Assembly: GCF_000283155.1 (NCBI RefSeq)
Contig: NW_004454166.1
Coordinates: 11,681,874-11,745,873, forward strand
Direction: 5' to 3'
DNA from: Ceratotherium simum simum
Lineage: Eukaryota > Chordata > Mammalia > Perissodactyla > Rhinocerotidae
DNA length: 64,000 nucleotides
Part shown: piece after piece, positions 21,131-31,429 of the stretch
Position numbering within the stretch: position 1 is the first letter of the stretch
How the letters are laid out: each line of letters starts with the position of its first letter
Program-made: the position numbers and the translations under genes
The notes under the pieces: model-generated
Database searches by the model: none
Seen by the model: only the letters and a program-made list of their open reading frames with translations
Told to the model about the DNA's origin: nothing

Positions 21131-21224
21131 CCAGCTCTGTTCTGTGCTAATCGTGTCTGCAGTTCTGCCCGGAAAACTTTTATGCCAAAGATACCCTATG
21201 TGAAACTGCTGGGTTCTGAGGTCA

Positions 21225-21400
21225 TGTGATATGGAGGAAAGAGCTTGGGATCTGGAATCAGAAAATCTGGATTTGCATTGTTCTACTGCCTTCTAGCAAT
21301 GGAATATTGAGCAGGTCCCTTCACTTGCCTTGAGCCTCAGCTTAATCATGTGAAAAATGGGTCTAGTGACATGCATAGCCCATCCTAGGGGTCTTACGGG
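21225..21400 (+). repeat. MIR SINE, 5' part
   Basis: 'agagcttgggatctggaatc', 'gagcctcagcttaatcatgt' and 'gaaaaatgggtctagtgac'; the 3' third is absent. Confidence 0.75.
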
Positions 21401-21479
21401 GCTCTAAAGAAAGAAGAAAAAATTCCAAGACAGTATTTTATAAAACTAAAGTCCATATTAAATGTCAGTTATTGGAGAA

Positions 21480-21700
21480 GAGGTGTACTGGTCAGGATTC
21501 AGTTGCAGGCAATAGAAAGTACTCTAGTTAGTTTAAGCAGAAAAATAATATAATGTAGGGAAATGGAAGCTTACAAAATTGTTGAAAGTGCTAGAAGACA
21601 AGTTCTAGGCTGCAAGGGGGTTTGAGAAATATAGTTTTTAGCTTCTCATTCTCTGTCATCAGAAATGAACTGAAGGAGGCTGGGGCAGACATTGGGCAAA
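21480..21700. repeat. possible ancient repeat remnant
   Basis: 'caggattcagttgcaggcaa' followed by 'agtttaagcagaaaaataat' resembles a common mammalian interspersed repeat also seen, in the other orientation, at 50740-51160. Weak. Confidence 0.3.
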
Positions 21701-23029
21701 CCAACAATGTGGTTCAAATGCATATTTGCAATGATTTAGCAAATCCCCCACACTCAGCTCTGCCAGACTTTCTTGCTCCAAAGATGGAATTAGAATGTGT
21801 TAACACCTACCCTTCTTCACTCTATGGAGAGTTTGGGTGGAGTGGGGAGGGGTGTGGGGATTAGGAGGACTGGGACATCAAGAGCTTCCAGAACAGGAGG
21901 CTCGGCAAAGCTAGACTATCCAGTAGACAGGGAGGAAGGGCACCGGCTCTGTGAGGGCCAGCGGAGGAGAGCAGTGAACAGGCCGGGAGTTCAGAAAGTC
22001 GGAGAGCAGGCGGAAATCACACAGAGGCTGGGGCTGCTCCGTGAGTTCTGAAAGCTGCTCTCCTCGCAGCTCACTTTCACTGACCATTGTGAGCGTGATG
22101 TGTGGGTGGGACAGTCTGGCTGAAAGAATGGGACATGGGATGTGGAGGGAGGCCAAGGTTAAAATGCCAAACTCTTCCTTCTCCTGGAGGACATGTGAAA
22201 TAAGACAAACTATATGAGCCTCCCCAGGGCATTAACATATGCACTTCCAATATTTCCTCATTACCATTCCAGACCAATATTTTCATCTTCAAGGAGTGAT
22301 CAGTTTGAAAGAATTTCAACTTCCTGCATTTTCAACTAAAAGAAATTCATCTTAGCTAGACCCAACCAAGATGAAAAATGAAATTTTTTCTAACAATAAT
22401 AACCATCATAAAAGGTCAATAATAAGAAATTAATCTTTCCAGTTACTTTTTTTGTGAAGACAGGTATGAGGTTTCTCCTAAGGCTTCGCAGTTCTCTTCT
22501 TACGAGCTGGGGGATACGCTCTTTTACAGACGTGTCAGGAGCGTCACCTCTGGTTGCCATGGAGATGGTCAAGTCCACCTCTGCGTGTCTGCTGTCCCAA
22601 GGACGGGACTGCTGGTGGGGTTGGCAGCGATGTAAGGAGAGGGAGGAGTCATTAAAAATGAAGGTAACAAGAACAAAATCACTTCTTAAATTATAAATAA
22701 TTTTGTTTAACAGGGATGCAAAAGACAGTCACTTCTCAATAAATGATCCTGGGTGGGGTGTCCCTGTGGGGAAGCAGAGTCACCGTGTTGATTCTGGCGG
22801 GGTGGCCCAGCACATGGGGCAGCCTGGACCATCTTTACTGGGGAAAGTAGGAAGGGGCTGGAGGGGCTGAGACCCCAGTCTAGGAAGTGTGCCCAGGCTC
22901 TCAGCAACATCAATGCTGCCTCTCTCCCAGTCAAGATTAGAGTTGAGGGGATCTGGAGAGCACTTCCTACAAAACCCATTTCACAGTTAGGAAAACTGGG
23001 GCCCAGGGAGTTTCCTTATCCTGAATCCT
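21701..23029. other. unique non-coding sequence
   Basis: No gene recognised. An RFX X-box-like motif is annotated separately, and 'cacagttaggaaaactgggg' at about 22982 is a scrap of antisense MIR core. Confidence 0.45.
22553..22568 (+). promoter_or_regulatory. X-box-like RFX motif
   Basis: GTTGCCATGGAGATGG: the left half GTTGCC matches the RFX half-site exactly, the right half only loosely. It lies in unique DNA with several CpGs. A motif match only, no context for a promoter. Confidence 0.25.
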
Positions 23030-23515
23030 GAATGTATAAAATATTGAAAAAGTAAACAATGAACTAGAGTGTAAAGTTTCCAAATATAAATCCAAATGGT
23101 CAATGAACATATGGGAGGATGTTTAACTTCACTAATAATCAAATAAATGGTAATTAAAACACTTTCTCTCCTATTTTAAGAAATTTAATTAAAACACTCA
23201 GAATTAGGGTAAGTGTGAGAATGGGCACTCTCGTACACACTGGGGTCATGTGCATTGATTGGTGCAACCTTTCTGAAGGGCATTTTAGCAATATGTGTCA
23301 AGAGCCTTAAAGATGTACATACAGTTTTTGACGCAGCAGGTAGAATTTTGGAAATCTATCTTATAAACATTTCATAGATATACGCAAAGGTTTAGCCACA
23401 GGTTATTCATTTATTGGATACAAGATAGTGTTCCAAAGTAGGGACTATTTACATAGTACATTCATAGAGTGGGCTATTTATAACCATAAAAACATCTGGG
23501 TTCATCTTCCTGATT
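23030..23515 (+). mobile_element. L1-type LINE, ORF2 3' fragment
   Basis: 'aatggtcaatgaacatatgg', 'acttcactaataatcaaata', 'gggcactctcgtacacactg', 'ggtgcaacctttctgaaggg' and 'ttgacgcagcag' match the conserved ORF2 3' segment of old L1/HAL1-type elements. Reading frame destroyed by indels. Confidence 0.8.
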
Positions 23516-23539
23516 TATTTCTAAACCTTCTTTAGCATC

Positions 23540-23765
23540 ATCTGTAGCTGAAAGAGCATAAACTTTGGTGACAAAAGATGCAGATTTAAAGTCCTCATTC
23601 CACTTCTTCCTAGGTGTGTGACTTCTTGAGTCATTTCAGCTGCTGAACCTCTGTTCCTCACCTGTAAAATGAAGTCAGAAATATTACCTAAATGGGAGGT
23701 GTGTGGTGAAGATTCCTGAGCTCATATGCAAGGAAGTGTCTTGTAAACTCTTATACCATCCAGAA
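23540..23765 (+). repeat. MIR SINE
   Basis: 'gaaagagcataaactttggt', 'ctaggtgtgtgacttcttga' and 'ctcacctgtaaaatgaagtc' in order; moderately diverged. Confidence 0.7.
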
Positions 23766-23769
23766 CTCA

Positions 23770-24585
23770 CAAATATGGTGATTTCTTCTGAGTACAGCTA
23801 AAACCACAGCCAGTGCCCTCCCCACACTGTAAGTAGGATTATTCATGGAGACGCTACCTGTCTGTGGCTGAACAAAATTCCTGAGCCACCTGGACCTTAC
23901 CACCTCCGCCCCAGAGTCTGTTTAGCACAACTTTGGTGCCCAGGGAGCCTGGATAACAGAGGAATGGAGGAAAGTGAGACCATCCCATGACTGAGACATT
24001 CACAGCCACCAAGAGGGGGATGTGACTGGACCAGTGAGGTGAGAAACCTCAGACATCAGCACACCGAGTCCTCTAACGTGGGTGACACGGCCATGCTTGT
24101 TGCCATAGCCGTGTGCTTCCTGGAACATCTGGTACATTTTTTTTTTTAATAACTCACTTGTTAGAACTAAAATGAATTTATTTACAAAGGAAACTTTATA
24201 TCACTGTGATAAATGAAAATGAAAATAGGGTTACTCATCAAAGTACAAGTTAACCAAGGGACACACACAATGATAACAAAGTAATGAAATTAAATTCTAA
24301 CTATTCTTGCCTGCTGAAGACTTTCCTAAGATATGTTCTGTTAAAGAGAAAGTCTCAAGTGTAGAGAGCTGTTGAGGACACATGAGCACCAAGATGAGAA
24401 TTTCTCTTTGACACATAATCTGAAGGATAAAAGGAGTGTTGAAAAGTGATCACCCTTTTTACTAAGTGATTTTCTCTTAAGCCTGTGATTCCTAAAATTA
24501 TCTCCCTTAGGGAAGAAAGACTGATATAGTCAAAGCAATATTTGAGAAATATTGGTACAGTCAAAGTCTCCCACCACCTCCACAC
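23770..24585. other. unique non-coding sequence
   Basis: No gene. 24150-24310 is AT-rich. A 7 bp inverted repeat, acacggc/gccgtgt, spans about 24084-24114. Confidence 0.45.
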
Positions 24586-24675
24586 CCATTTCACAGATGT
24601 AAACACTGTGGCCCAAACAAGAGAAGAAACTTGTTCAAAAGCTAGGATGAGACCCAGTGCCTGACTCCCAGGCAC
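24586..24675 (-). repeat. MIR SINE core fragment
   Basis: 'cccatttcacagatgtaaac' with 'acttgttcaaaagctaggat' and 'gacccagtgcctgactccca' is an antisense core and head, lacking the 3' part. Confidence 0.6.
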
Positions 24676-24679
24676 CCAA

Positions 24680-24989
24680 ACACCCCAGTGGACCTTGTAA
24701 GAAGGTTCAGTTTTAGAAGATGAAAAAGATGAGCAAAGACAAGCTCTGAATCATCAAGACTTTTGCTTTGAAGAAATTACAGCTGTTCTTTTGCATTTGT
24801 GGCTCCGTGTTTAGAAAAAGGACAAAAACCACCGTGCATCCTTCAAAGAATATATATATTTCGAATTATAGACTTTCTTTGAAATGGCCTATATTTAAGC
24901 CTGGAGTTCAACATGCAACTGAGAGCAGCACAGATAAAGCTGCTTCGTCCAATATGTCTCACGGTCAGAGTCTAATTAAATGTCGTCAT
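24680..24989. other. unique non-coding sequence
   Basis: No gene or repeat recognised. Confidence 0.4.
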
Positions 24990-25260
24990 TATTGCCATAT
25001 TCGCATGGCACTTTATATTTGTGGGTTTCTTCATAGATCGTGCATTCACAAGGTGTTTTCACACACATCGACTCACTTGATTATCACCCTACCCACGTGA
25101 GGGGGGTGCTATTATTCTCTCAGGGGTGCTATTATTCTCTATGTGTACAGCTGAGGATGCCAAGAATCTAGAACAGAGGCTTGACTAGGATCATGGGGAT
25201 AGGAAGGTGAGACCCTGAGACCAGGACTGGAGCCCAAAGCCAGAGTTCTTTTCCCTCCCT
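24990..25260 (-). repeat. MIR-like repeat with internal duplication
   Basis: 'catcgactcacttgattatc', 'gtacagctgaggatgccaag' and 'ggactggagcccaaagccag' fit an antisense MIR. The 'ctattattctct' portion has been tandemly duplicated (next entry). Confidence 0.55.
25103..25140 (+). repeat. 20 bp tandem duplication inside a MIR
   Basis: GGGGTGCTATTATTCTCT occurs at 25103-25120 and identically at 25123-25140, separated by CA. Confidence 0.95.
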
Positions 25261-25494
25261 GGGTTACCTACTTTCTCCCCGGCCACCAACTTCTCCCACT
25301 ACCTGTGTGCCTTGGGACGGTGGTGTTGGTACCAATGCCGGGAGGGAAGGGTTTCAGCTGAAATAGCCAGGAGCCCAAGGGCGAGAGTCTTTGGACTGCA
25401 ACGGTTTCGCTGGGTGGTTTGGGGAACAGAAGGAGCGAGAAGAGTGGAGGCTATGACGAAGCCCAAACCCTCATAGAAGGAGATGGCCAACAGT

Positions 25495-25815
25495 TTCTTC
25501 TGGCAGAGCATAGTTACAGTTTTCAAAGTCCTCAGCAAGATTGCCACTTCCTCAGGAAGACCTCCCCTGACCCTACAAACTATGTCATATCTCTGATTTA
25601 TGGTCCCATTTTTTTTCTTTTCTAATAATTTTTATAGCTTAAAATTACTCCTTGGAAGCATTTTTTGCTTCATGTCTGTCTCCTCCGCTGGACTGGAAGC
25701 TTCACAAGGGCAGGGATGTGATTGTTAATCACTGCTGTATCCTAGCGCCCAGCATTGTGCCTCAAACATGGTTGGTGCTCAATAGATATTTACTGACTGA
25801 CTCAACATCCTGTGA
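25495..25815 (+). repeat. L2 LINE 3' region
   Basis: 'caggaagacctcccctgacc', 'gctggactggaagcttcaca', 'agggcagggatgtgattgtt' and 'ggtgctcaatagatatttac' in canonical L2 3' UTR order, among the best-preserved L2 tails here. Confidence 0.8.
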
Positions 25816-25864
25816 GAAGGATAGGGAAGATCCTTCAGCACATATTCCAGCAAGGTAATGGAGG

Positions 25865-26225
25865 CAGTGTAGTGGGTAACTTTTCAAAGCAGGGTCTGGG
25901 CACCCCATAAGAGTCCTCGTTAACCTTTCAGGGGGTCCACAAGGTCAAAACTATTTTTGTAATAATACTAAGATGTCATTTGCTTTGGTCATCATCATTC
26001 TCTCATGGGCGTATGGTAGAGCTTTCTGGAGGCTACTCGATGTGTGATGATGTCATTGCCCTGATGACTAATGGAATGTGTGTCATGTATTCTTGGGCTT
26101 TCAATGTTTCTCAGTTTTAATTTCTAATATGGTGATTCATGTAACCCACAGAAACAAAAGGTCTTTGGGTTCCTCAATGATTTTGAAGGCTGTAAAGTTG
26201 TCTTGAGACCGCAGTGTTTGAGGAT
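25865..26225. mobile_element. hAT/Charlie-like DNA transposon remnant
   Basis: 'aagagtcctcgttaaccttt', 'cagggggtccacaaggtcaa' and 'aactatttttgtaataatac', then 'ttcctcaatgattttgaagg', resemble a widespread hAT-type MER element. No transposase frame. Subfamily uncertain. Confidence 0.45.
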
Positions 26226-26234
26226 TGTTTACCT

Positions 26235-26745
26235 AGTGGTAAGAGTGAGCCCTCCTGGGGCCTGAGGGCCTGGGTTCAAATCCTGGATGTGTCTGGTTTT
26301 AGATGAACTATATAACCTCTTGATGGCTTGGTTTTCTCATCTGTAAAGTAAGGTAACAATGAAACTAATCACACATGGTATAAGGTTGTTGAGCTGTTTA
26401 AATATGTGTTGATTCCTAGAAAAAGTAACTAGGGGCTGGCCTGGTGGTGTAGTGGTTAAGTTCACATGCTCTGCTTCAGCGGCTGGGGGTTCGCAGGCTC
26501 CGATCCCAGGCTCGGACCTACATACTGCTCATCAAGCTGTGCTGTGGCAGGCATCTCACATATAAAAGAGAGGAAGATGGGCAGATATTAGCTCACGGCC
26601 AATCTTTCTCAGCAAAAAGAGGAGGATTGGCAACAGATGTTAGCCCAGGGCTAATCTTCCTCACCAAAAAAAAAAAAAAAAGTAACTAGAACACTGCCTA
26701 GTACATAGTAAGTGTTCTATAAATTTTAGCTATTATGGAACTCCA
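26235..26745 (+). repeat. MIR SINE split by an ERE
   Basis: 5' part (26235-26432) carries 'ggcctgggttcaaatcctgg' and 'ctcatctgtaaagtaaggta'; the 3' part (26690-26745) has 'acactgcctagtacatagta'. The halves rejoin exactly when the ERE and one duplication copy are removed. Confidence 0.85.
26433..26676 (+). mobile_element. ERE SINE (two-unit tail type)
   Basis: Head 'ggctggcctggtggtgtagt', then 'gcagatattagctcacggcc' and 'caacagatgttagcccaggg' units, A-tail. Target-site duplication 'aaaaagtaactag' at 26420-26432 and 26677-26689; its left end merges with the A-tail. Confidence 0.95.
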
Positions 26746-26749
26746 GAGA

Positions 26750-27469
26750 AGTTAAGAGGCCGGTTCCAGGTCACACTGGGAGTGAATGGCAGAGCCTTCC
26801 CTGAGCCATTGGTGGGACTGAGGGTGTGCTTAGCTCTTCCCAGGCCTGGGAGATGCAGATGCTAGTGGGGAGACGGGGGGCTTCTCCCCCAACTGGTCCA
26901 GTGACCAGGGAGCCGGGAGAAAGCAGTGTGATCCGTGGCTGCACCAGTTACCAATCCCTGCCTGCAGGGGCCTGAAGGAGGTGCTGGTGTGGAGGGAAGA
27001 GAACCCCGAGGACAGTGACTTGGCCGGCTTGCCTGGAAAGGCCTTGTGGGCTCTAGGCTCTGGCACCTGCCTCTGAGAAGGCAGCAGTGCCGGCCTGGGC
27101 CAAGGAGAAGCTTTGATTCCTGGAAATGTGCATCAGCACATTCGTTACCGTTTTATCAGCAAAGTGCAGAGGAGGCCAGGGAGCAGGGGACGGATCCTGT
27201 TACTCGTGACGAAATGCCCTTCTGGTCAAGTATGAAAAACGTTTTAGGAATGAATTCCCAGCCATGGTGTGAAAACAGATGTTGGATTCTCTTTTTCTTT
27301 TTTTCCCCCCTCTGACAGGGGAAAGGAAGACAGGGCATAGTTCAGGAAGCCAGGGCAGGAATCAAATGTTTGAAGCACAGCTGCTCACGTGTGTAAAAGG
27401 CCGTGGAATGATGGCAGAAGAGCGCCTTCCACGTCCGAGCTGCAGGGACTGGGGGAGCCCCATCCACTC
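26750..27469. other. unique non-coding sequence
   Basis: No gene. A polypyrimidine run sits at 27288-27312, and a short antisense MIR-like scrap ('gttccaggtcacactgggag') at about 26763. Confidence 0.45.
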
Positions 27470-27590
27470 CCCTGTTCTACATAAGGGGAAACTGAGGTCC
27501 ACTTGAGAGGGAAGGGATGTGCCCAAGGTCACGCAGCTTGGCCAGGGTTCTCTGCGCCTTTTGCTAATGCCTGAAACCGGATTGGCAACA
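27470..27590 (-). repeat. MIR SINE fragment
   Basis: 'aaggggaaactgaggtccac' and 'tgtgcccaaggtcacgcagc' form an antisense core with the head truncated. Confidence 0.7.
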
Positions 27591-27616
27591 GTCACAAAAT
27601 TAGGGCTGACAATCTT

Positions 27617-27846
27617 TTTTTTTTTTTTTTTTTTTTTACTTTAAAGATTTTATTTATTTTATTTTTTCCCCCCAAAGCCCCAGTAGATAGTTGTATGTCA
27701 TAGCTGCACATCCTTCTAGTTGCTGTATGGAGGACTCGGCCTCAGGATGGACGGAGAAGTGGTGCCTCGATGTGCACCCGGGATCCGAACCCGGGCCACC
27801 AGCATTGCAGCACGCGCACTTAACCACCAAGCCACAGGGCCGGCCC
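27617..27846 (-). mobile_element. ERE SINE, short form, young
   Basis: Antisense. Head at the right ('gccacagggccggccc'), B-box region 'gggatccgaacccgggccac', and 'agttgtatgtcatagctgca' ending in 'ccccagtagatag'; it has no 'gttagctcag' unit. A perfect 15 bp duplication, 'agggctgacaatctt', at 27602-27616 and 27847-27861 and a long poly(T) run indicate recent insertion. Confidence 0.96.
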
Positions 27847-28039
27847 AGGGCTGACAATCTTAAATGGATCCATAAAAAATGCACTTGGGAAAAATTAAGT
27901 TTTCATGACAAGGACAAAAGTCTTACCTAATGTTATTTTTTCTTTTAAATAATTAAGTAAAATACTTAAAATATTCTTCTCAAAAATAATCGATGTTTAT
28001 AAGGGAATAAAAGCAACTAGTGATGCGTTCAGCCACATC

Positions 28040-28500
28040 TGTGGAGGTGGAGGAATGACTAGTGGAAAGGGGGCAGCTTTGGTGTCAGGTACAGCTCAGG
28101 TTAAAAATCCTGGATCAGGGGGCTGGCCCGGTGACGCAGCAGTTAAGTGCTCGCGCTCCGCTTCGGCGACCTGGGGTTCGCAGGTTCGGAACCCTGGTGC
28201 GCACCGATGCACCACTTGTTAGGCCATGCTGTGGCAGCGTCCCATATAAAGTAGAGGAAGATGGGCACGGATGTTAGCCCAGGGCCAATCTTCCTCAGCA
28301 AAAAGAGGAGGATTGGCAACGGATGTTAGCTCAGGGCTGATCTTCCTCACACACACACACACCCCCCCCCAAAATCCTGGATCTGCCCTTCAATCGCTAT
28401 GTGATCTTGGGCGAGTCTCTGATCCTCAGTCTTTCTTTTCCAGAAAGGGGATAATGCTGCTTTCTTGAAAGGGTTGTTGTGAAGAAGGCAGAATTACTAT
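28040..28500 (+). repeat. MIR SINE split by an ERE
   Basis: Left part 'ggcagctttggtgtcaggta'; right part 'cctggatctgcccttcaatc', 'gtgatcttgggcgagtctct' and 'gaaagggttgttgtgaagaa'. The ERE at 28117-28370 interrupts it. Confidence 0.85.
28117..28370 (+). mobile_element. ERE SINE with (CA)n/C10 tail
   Basis: 'ggctggcccggtgacgcagc', 'gttcggaaccctggtgcgca', two tail units. Duplication 'aaaatcctggatc' at 28104-28116 and 28371-28383. Instead of an A-tail it ends in (CA)7 followed by ten C's, a secondary microsatellite at the SINE terminus. Confidence 0.95.
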
Positions 28501-28745
28501 CAAAAGCTAACTTCCTTGAGCACCTCCAAAGTGCCAAGCACCAGGCCACGTGCTTCCACGGGTTTCATGCATTTGATCCTCCCAATATCTCAATGATCTA
28601 ACTATGTTAGGAGTCCATTCTATAGGTAGGGTAGTGGGGACTCAGAGGTTAGGTACCTGCTCACTTAAGGTCACTGAGCCAACAAGGATCAGAGCTGGGA
28701 TTTGAACCCATACTATCTGACGCCACAGCCCACATGAACCCATGT
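28500..28745 (-). repeat. MIR SINE
   Basis: 'gagcacctccaaagtgccaa', 'gtcactgagccaacaaggat' and 'gggatttgaacccatactat'; nearly complete, abutting the opposite-strand MIR on its left. Confidence 0.82.
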
Positions 28746-28749
28746 AAGG

Positions 28750-29730
28750 TGCCTGGGCTAAGAGCAGTACATGTAAGAGGTGCAGCAGAAATGGAAGCCG
28801 GCATTGGTATTATTAAAATAATCATATTTTATCTCACTTGGCCTATGTAGCATCACAAAGGCCATATCATTCTGAGGTCATTACTGAAAAGAAGTCAGGC
28901 AAGTAATACCAAGAGATATCTGAAGACAAAACCCAAAGTCTCTTCAGTATGTGGGATGAGAAACTAACACAGTGGTCCTGACCTAGGGGTGCCATCTTGA
29001 GAGATTTGAGAAAAAGAAATAAGGACTTCTGAGTGAATTTCTACATCATAAAATTAATAATGGAAATCCTACATTGAGCCCCTGCTATGGATCTTCCTGG
29101 GTGAACTACACTATTATATTTCTCTGCTTTAAGCAGGAATTACACAACACGTTGGAGGGGTATTAGTTATCTCATGCTGGTCACAAGATCAGGTTGGCAG
29201 TTATGCATAAATGTCTTGACTAAAACAAATGGATCGTTACACAATAAACATCTTTTTTGTTTTATTGCGTCCTCCTTCAATATGTTGGGCTCGTGGGAAA
29301 CAATTAGTGACAGGGTCCCTCCTTGATGCAAAAGTTGGGAGACCTCAGCTGAGAGTCCAGCCATTTCAGAGTTGTTTTATCAGCAGAGATTGTCCAGGAC
29401 TGGCAAGGAAGTTCAGAAAATGCTGGATGGCCCATTGATCTCCAATGCCTATAAAACCCCCGATCATTGGAAAGAACTAGAAGCACATCTGCTCCATTGC
29501 ATCATTTTAAAGCAGTATATGGAGCTGAGAGAGTGGACAGAATTTGTCCAAGATTACCAGGGAAATTGAGGCAGGTCTGGGGCTCCTGAGTCATTGCACT
29601 TTCCTCAATGGTTTTCAAACGTCTTGGGTGAGATTTACAGAAGAGTTTCCTGAGCTCTTTGGACATGAAGCTCTTATTATTTAATAACCTGGGAAGACTT
29701 CCCACAGAAGGTGACTTAAAATATAACATG
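28750..29730. other. unique non-coding sequence
   Basis: No gene recognised. Short overlapping frames at 29167-29569 on both strands show no family. AT-rich in 28800-28870. Confidence 0.45.
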
Positions 29731-29747
29731 AAGAAAAATATACATAT

Positions 29748-30001
29748 AGACGGGCCAGCCCCATGGCTTAGCGGTTAAGTACGCACGCTCCGCTACTGGC
29801 GGCCCGGGTTCGGATCTGGGCACACACCGATGCACTGCTTGTCTGGTCATGCTGAGGCCGCGTCCCACATACAGGAACTAGAGGGATGTGCAACTATGAC
29901 ATACAACTCTCTACTGGGGCTTTGGGGAGAGAAAAAGTGGAGGAAAAAAAAAAAAAGGAGGAGGATGGGCAATAGATGTTAGCTCAGGGCTGATCTTCCT
30001 C

Positions 30002-30025
<24 letters not shown>
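29748..30025 (+). mobile_element. ERE SINE, long composite form
   Basis: 'ggcttagcggttaagtacgc' (A-box region), 'ggcggcccgggttcggatct' (B-box region), 'gatgtgcaactatgacatac', 'ctactggggctttggggaga', then one 'atgttagctcagggctgatc' unit and an A/GA-rich tail. A 17 bp duplication, 'aagaaaaatatacatat', at 29731-29747 and 30026-30042. Inserted at the edge of an L1. Confidence 0.96.
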
Positions 30026-30032
<7 letters not shown>

Positions 30033-30042
30033 ATATACATAT

Positions 30043-30540
30043 CGTTAAGTGATATGCAATTCAATGAATTTTCGTGAACCCGTGCAACCAGTACCCAGCT
30101 CATGAAACAGGACTTTACTAGCAACATAGCAGCCCCCATCTCATGCTACCTTACAGTAACTACTGCTCCTCTAAGGAGTAACTACTCTTCTGGAATCTAA
30201 CACCATAGATTGACTTTTTACCTGTTTTTGAACTTTTCATCAATAGTCAGTCTAGGTTCTTTCACTCAATATTGTATTTGTAATATTGTTTCATATTTTT
30301 GCACATAATTGTAGATCACACCTTCTCATTGCTGTCTAATGTTTTATTCTGTGGATATATCATCATTCATCGATCTATTCTCTGTTGATGCACGTTTGGT
30401 TACTATGCATAATGCTGTTGTGAGCATTCTAGTGGGTGTCTTTTGGTGCGTATATGTTCACATTGCTATTGTGTACATGCAGAGTGGAATTGCTTGGAGA
30501 GGAAGAGGATGAGATAACTTCTCAAAAAGGATCAGGGGGA
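30043..30540 (-). mobile_element. L1-type LINE 3' fragment
   Basis: 'gaattttcgtgaacccgtgc', 'aaccagtacccagctcatga', 'ctctgttgatgcacgtttgg' and 'gtggaattgctt': the same L1 region as 5908-7095, so a second, independent copy of that L1 type. Confidence 0.8.
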
Positions 30541-31094
30541 AGCTCTTCCAGCAGAGGAAGGGTCTATGCACAGGCATATAGGTGCAAAAGAGCAAGAGAC
30601 ATTTGGGGAATGTTGAGTGACCCAGGAGATTGAGCCTACGGAGCCCATGAAGACTGAGCAATGGGAAGCTCCCTCTCCTGGGACAGCCCACCTCTCCCTC
30701 CTCACCTCTGTGTGGCTAACTCCTTGTTCTTCAATCATTTGTATCTCAGCTTTGAGGTCACCATTTTCTGGGAGGCTTCTCAACTGCCTCTGCCTGGGTA
30801 GTTATCTTCTCTGAGCTCCGATGGCTTGCCATGACTGCCCTGGCATTGTTTGTTGATCTTGCCTTTTTCGTCACTATGCTTTATGTTCCTTGAAGGACAG
30901 AATGATGTTGGCTCAGTGTATCCTTGCACCATGGATCCCCTCAGCCCTTTCTCTGCCCTGTTCTCTGTCCAGGGAAGCTGACCTCTACGGACTGCATCAA
31001 GAGGTCCTTTGCTTCTTTGCTTCTTGCCCTTTGCTTCTGGCTCTGGCCAATGGAGGACTGCCCTCAGAAAACCGGAGGCAGAGAGAAGCATGAG
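30541..31094 (+). repeat. probable L2 LINE with unassigned flanks
   Basis: 30690-30915 contains 'cacctctccctcctcacctc' and 'ttatgttccttgaaggacag', as in L2 3' regions. The rest is unassigned. An L2-like end appears again at 31345-31425. Confidence 0.4.
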
Positions 31095-31340
31095 AGCAGG
31101 TGATCTTTCCCCCAGCTCTTGCTCTGCAGGGTTATCTTGGGCTGGCTGCGTTCCCAGCAGAAGATCATAACTTCTCTCCAGGTAAGCGGCTCTCTCCCTT
31201 CAGGCCTAGAGGTACTAACAGGCTTGAAGTTTCTAGGCTCAGGGTACTGCACTATGCTTGTGGTTCCCTTACTAGTCAACCAATCCTGGTTGAATTGTCC
31301 TAGTTTGTGTGTGCCATCTGTGGGACCCTGACTGATACAT
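31095..31340 (+). mobile_element. LTR-like repeat fragment
   Basis: 'gcagaagatcataacttctc', 'ctcagggtactgcactatgc' and a terminal 'gtgggaccctgactgataca' resemble the 3' half of a mammalian LTR. It separates the two L2-like parts on either side. Confidence 0.45.
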
Positions 31341-31344
31341 GTAT

Positions 31345-31425
31345 TTTATTCATCTCTGTACCTGCTTAACACACAGCCTGGTGCATGCTAGTGATCAATG
31401 AAGGTTTATTGACTAAATAAAGGGT
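31345..31425 (+). repeat. L2 LINE 3' end
   Basis: 'tattcatctctgtacctgct', 'acacacagcctggtgcatgc' and 'caatgaaggtttattgacta'. Possibly the terminus of the L2 at 30.7-30.9 kb, displaced by the LTR. Confidence 0.6.
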
Positions 31426-31429
31426 CACA

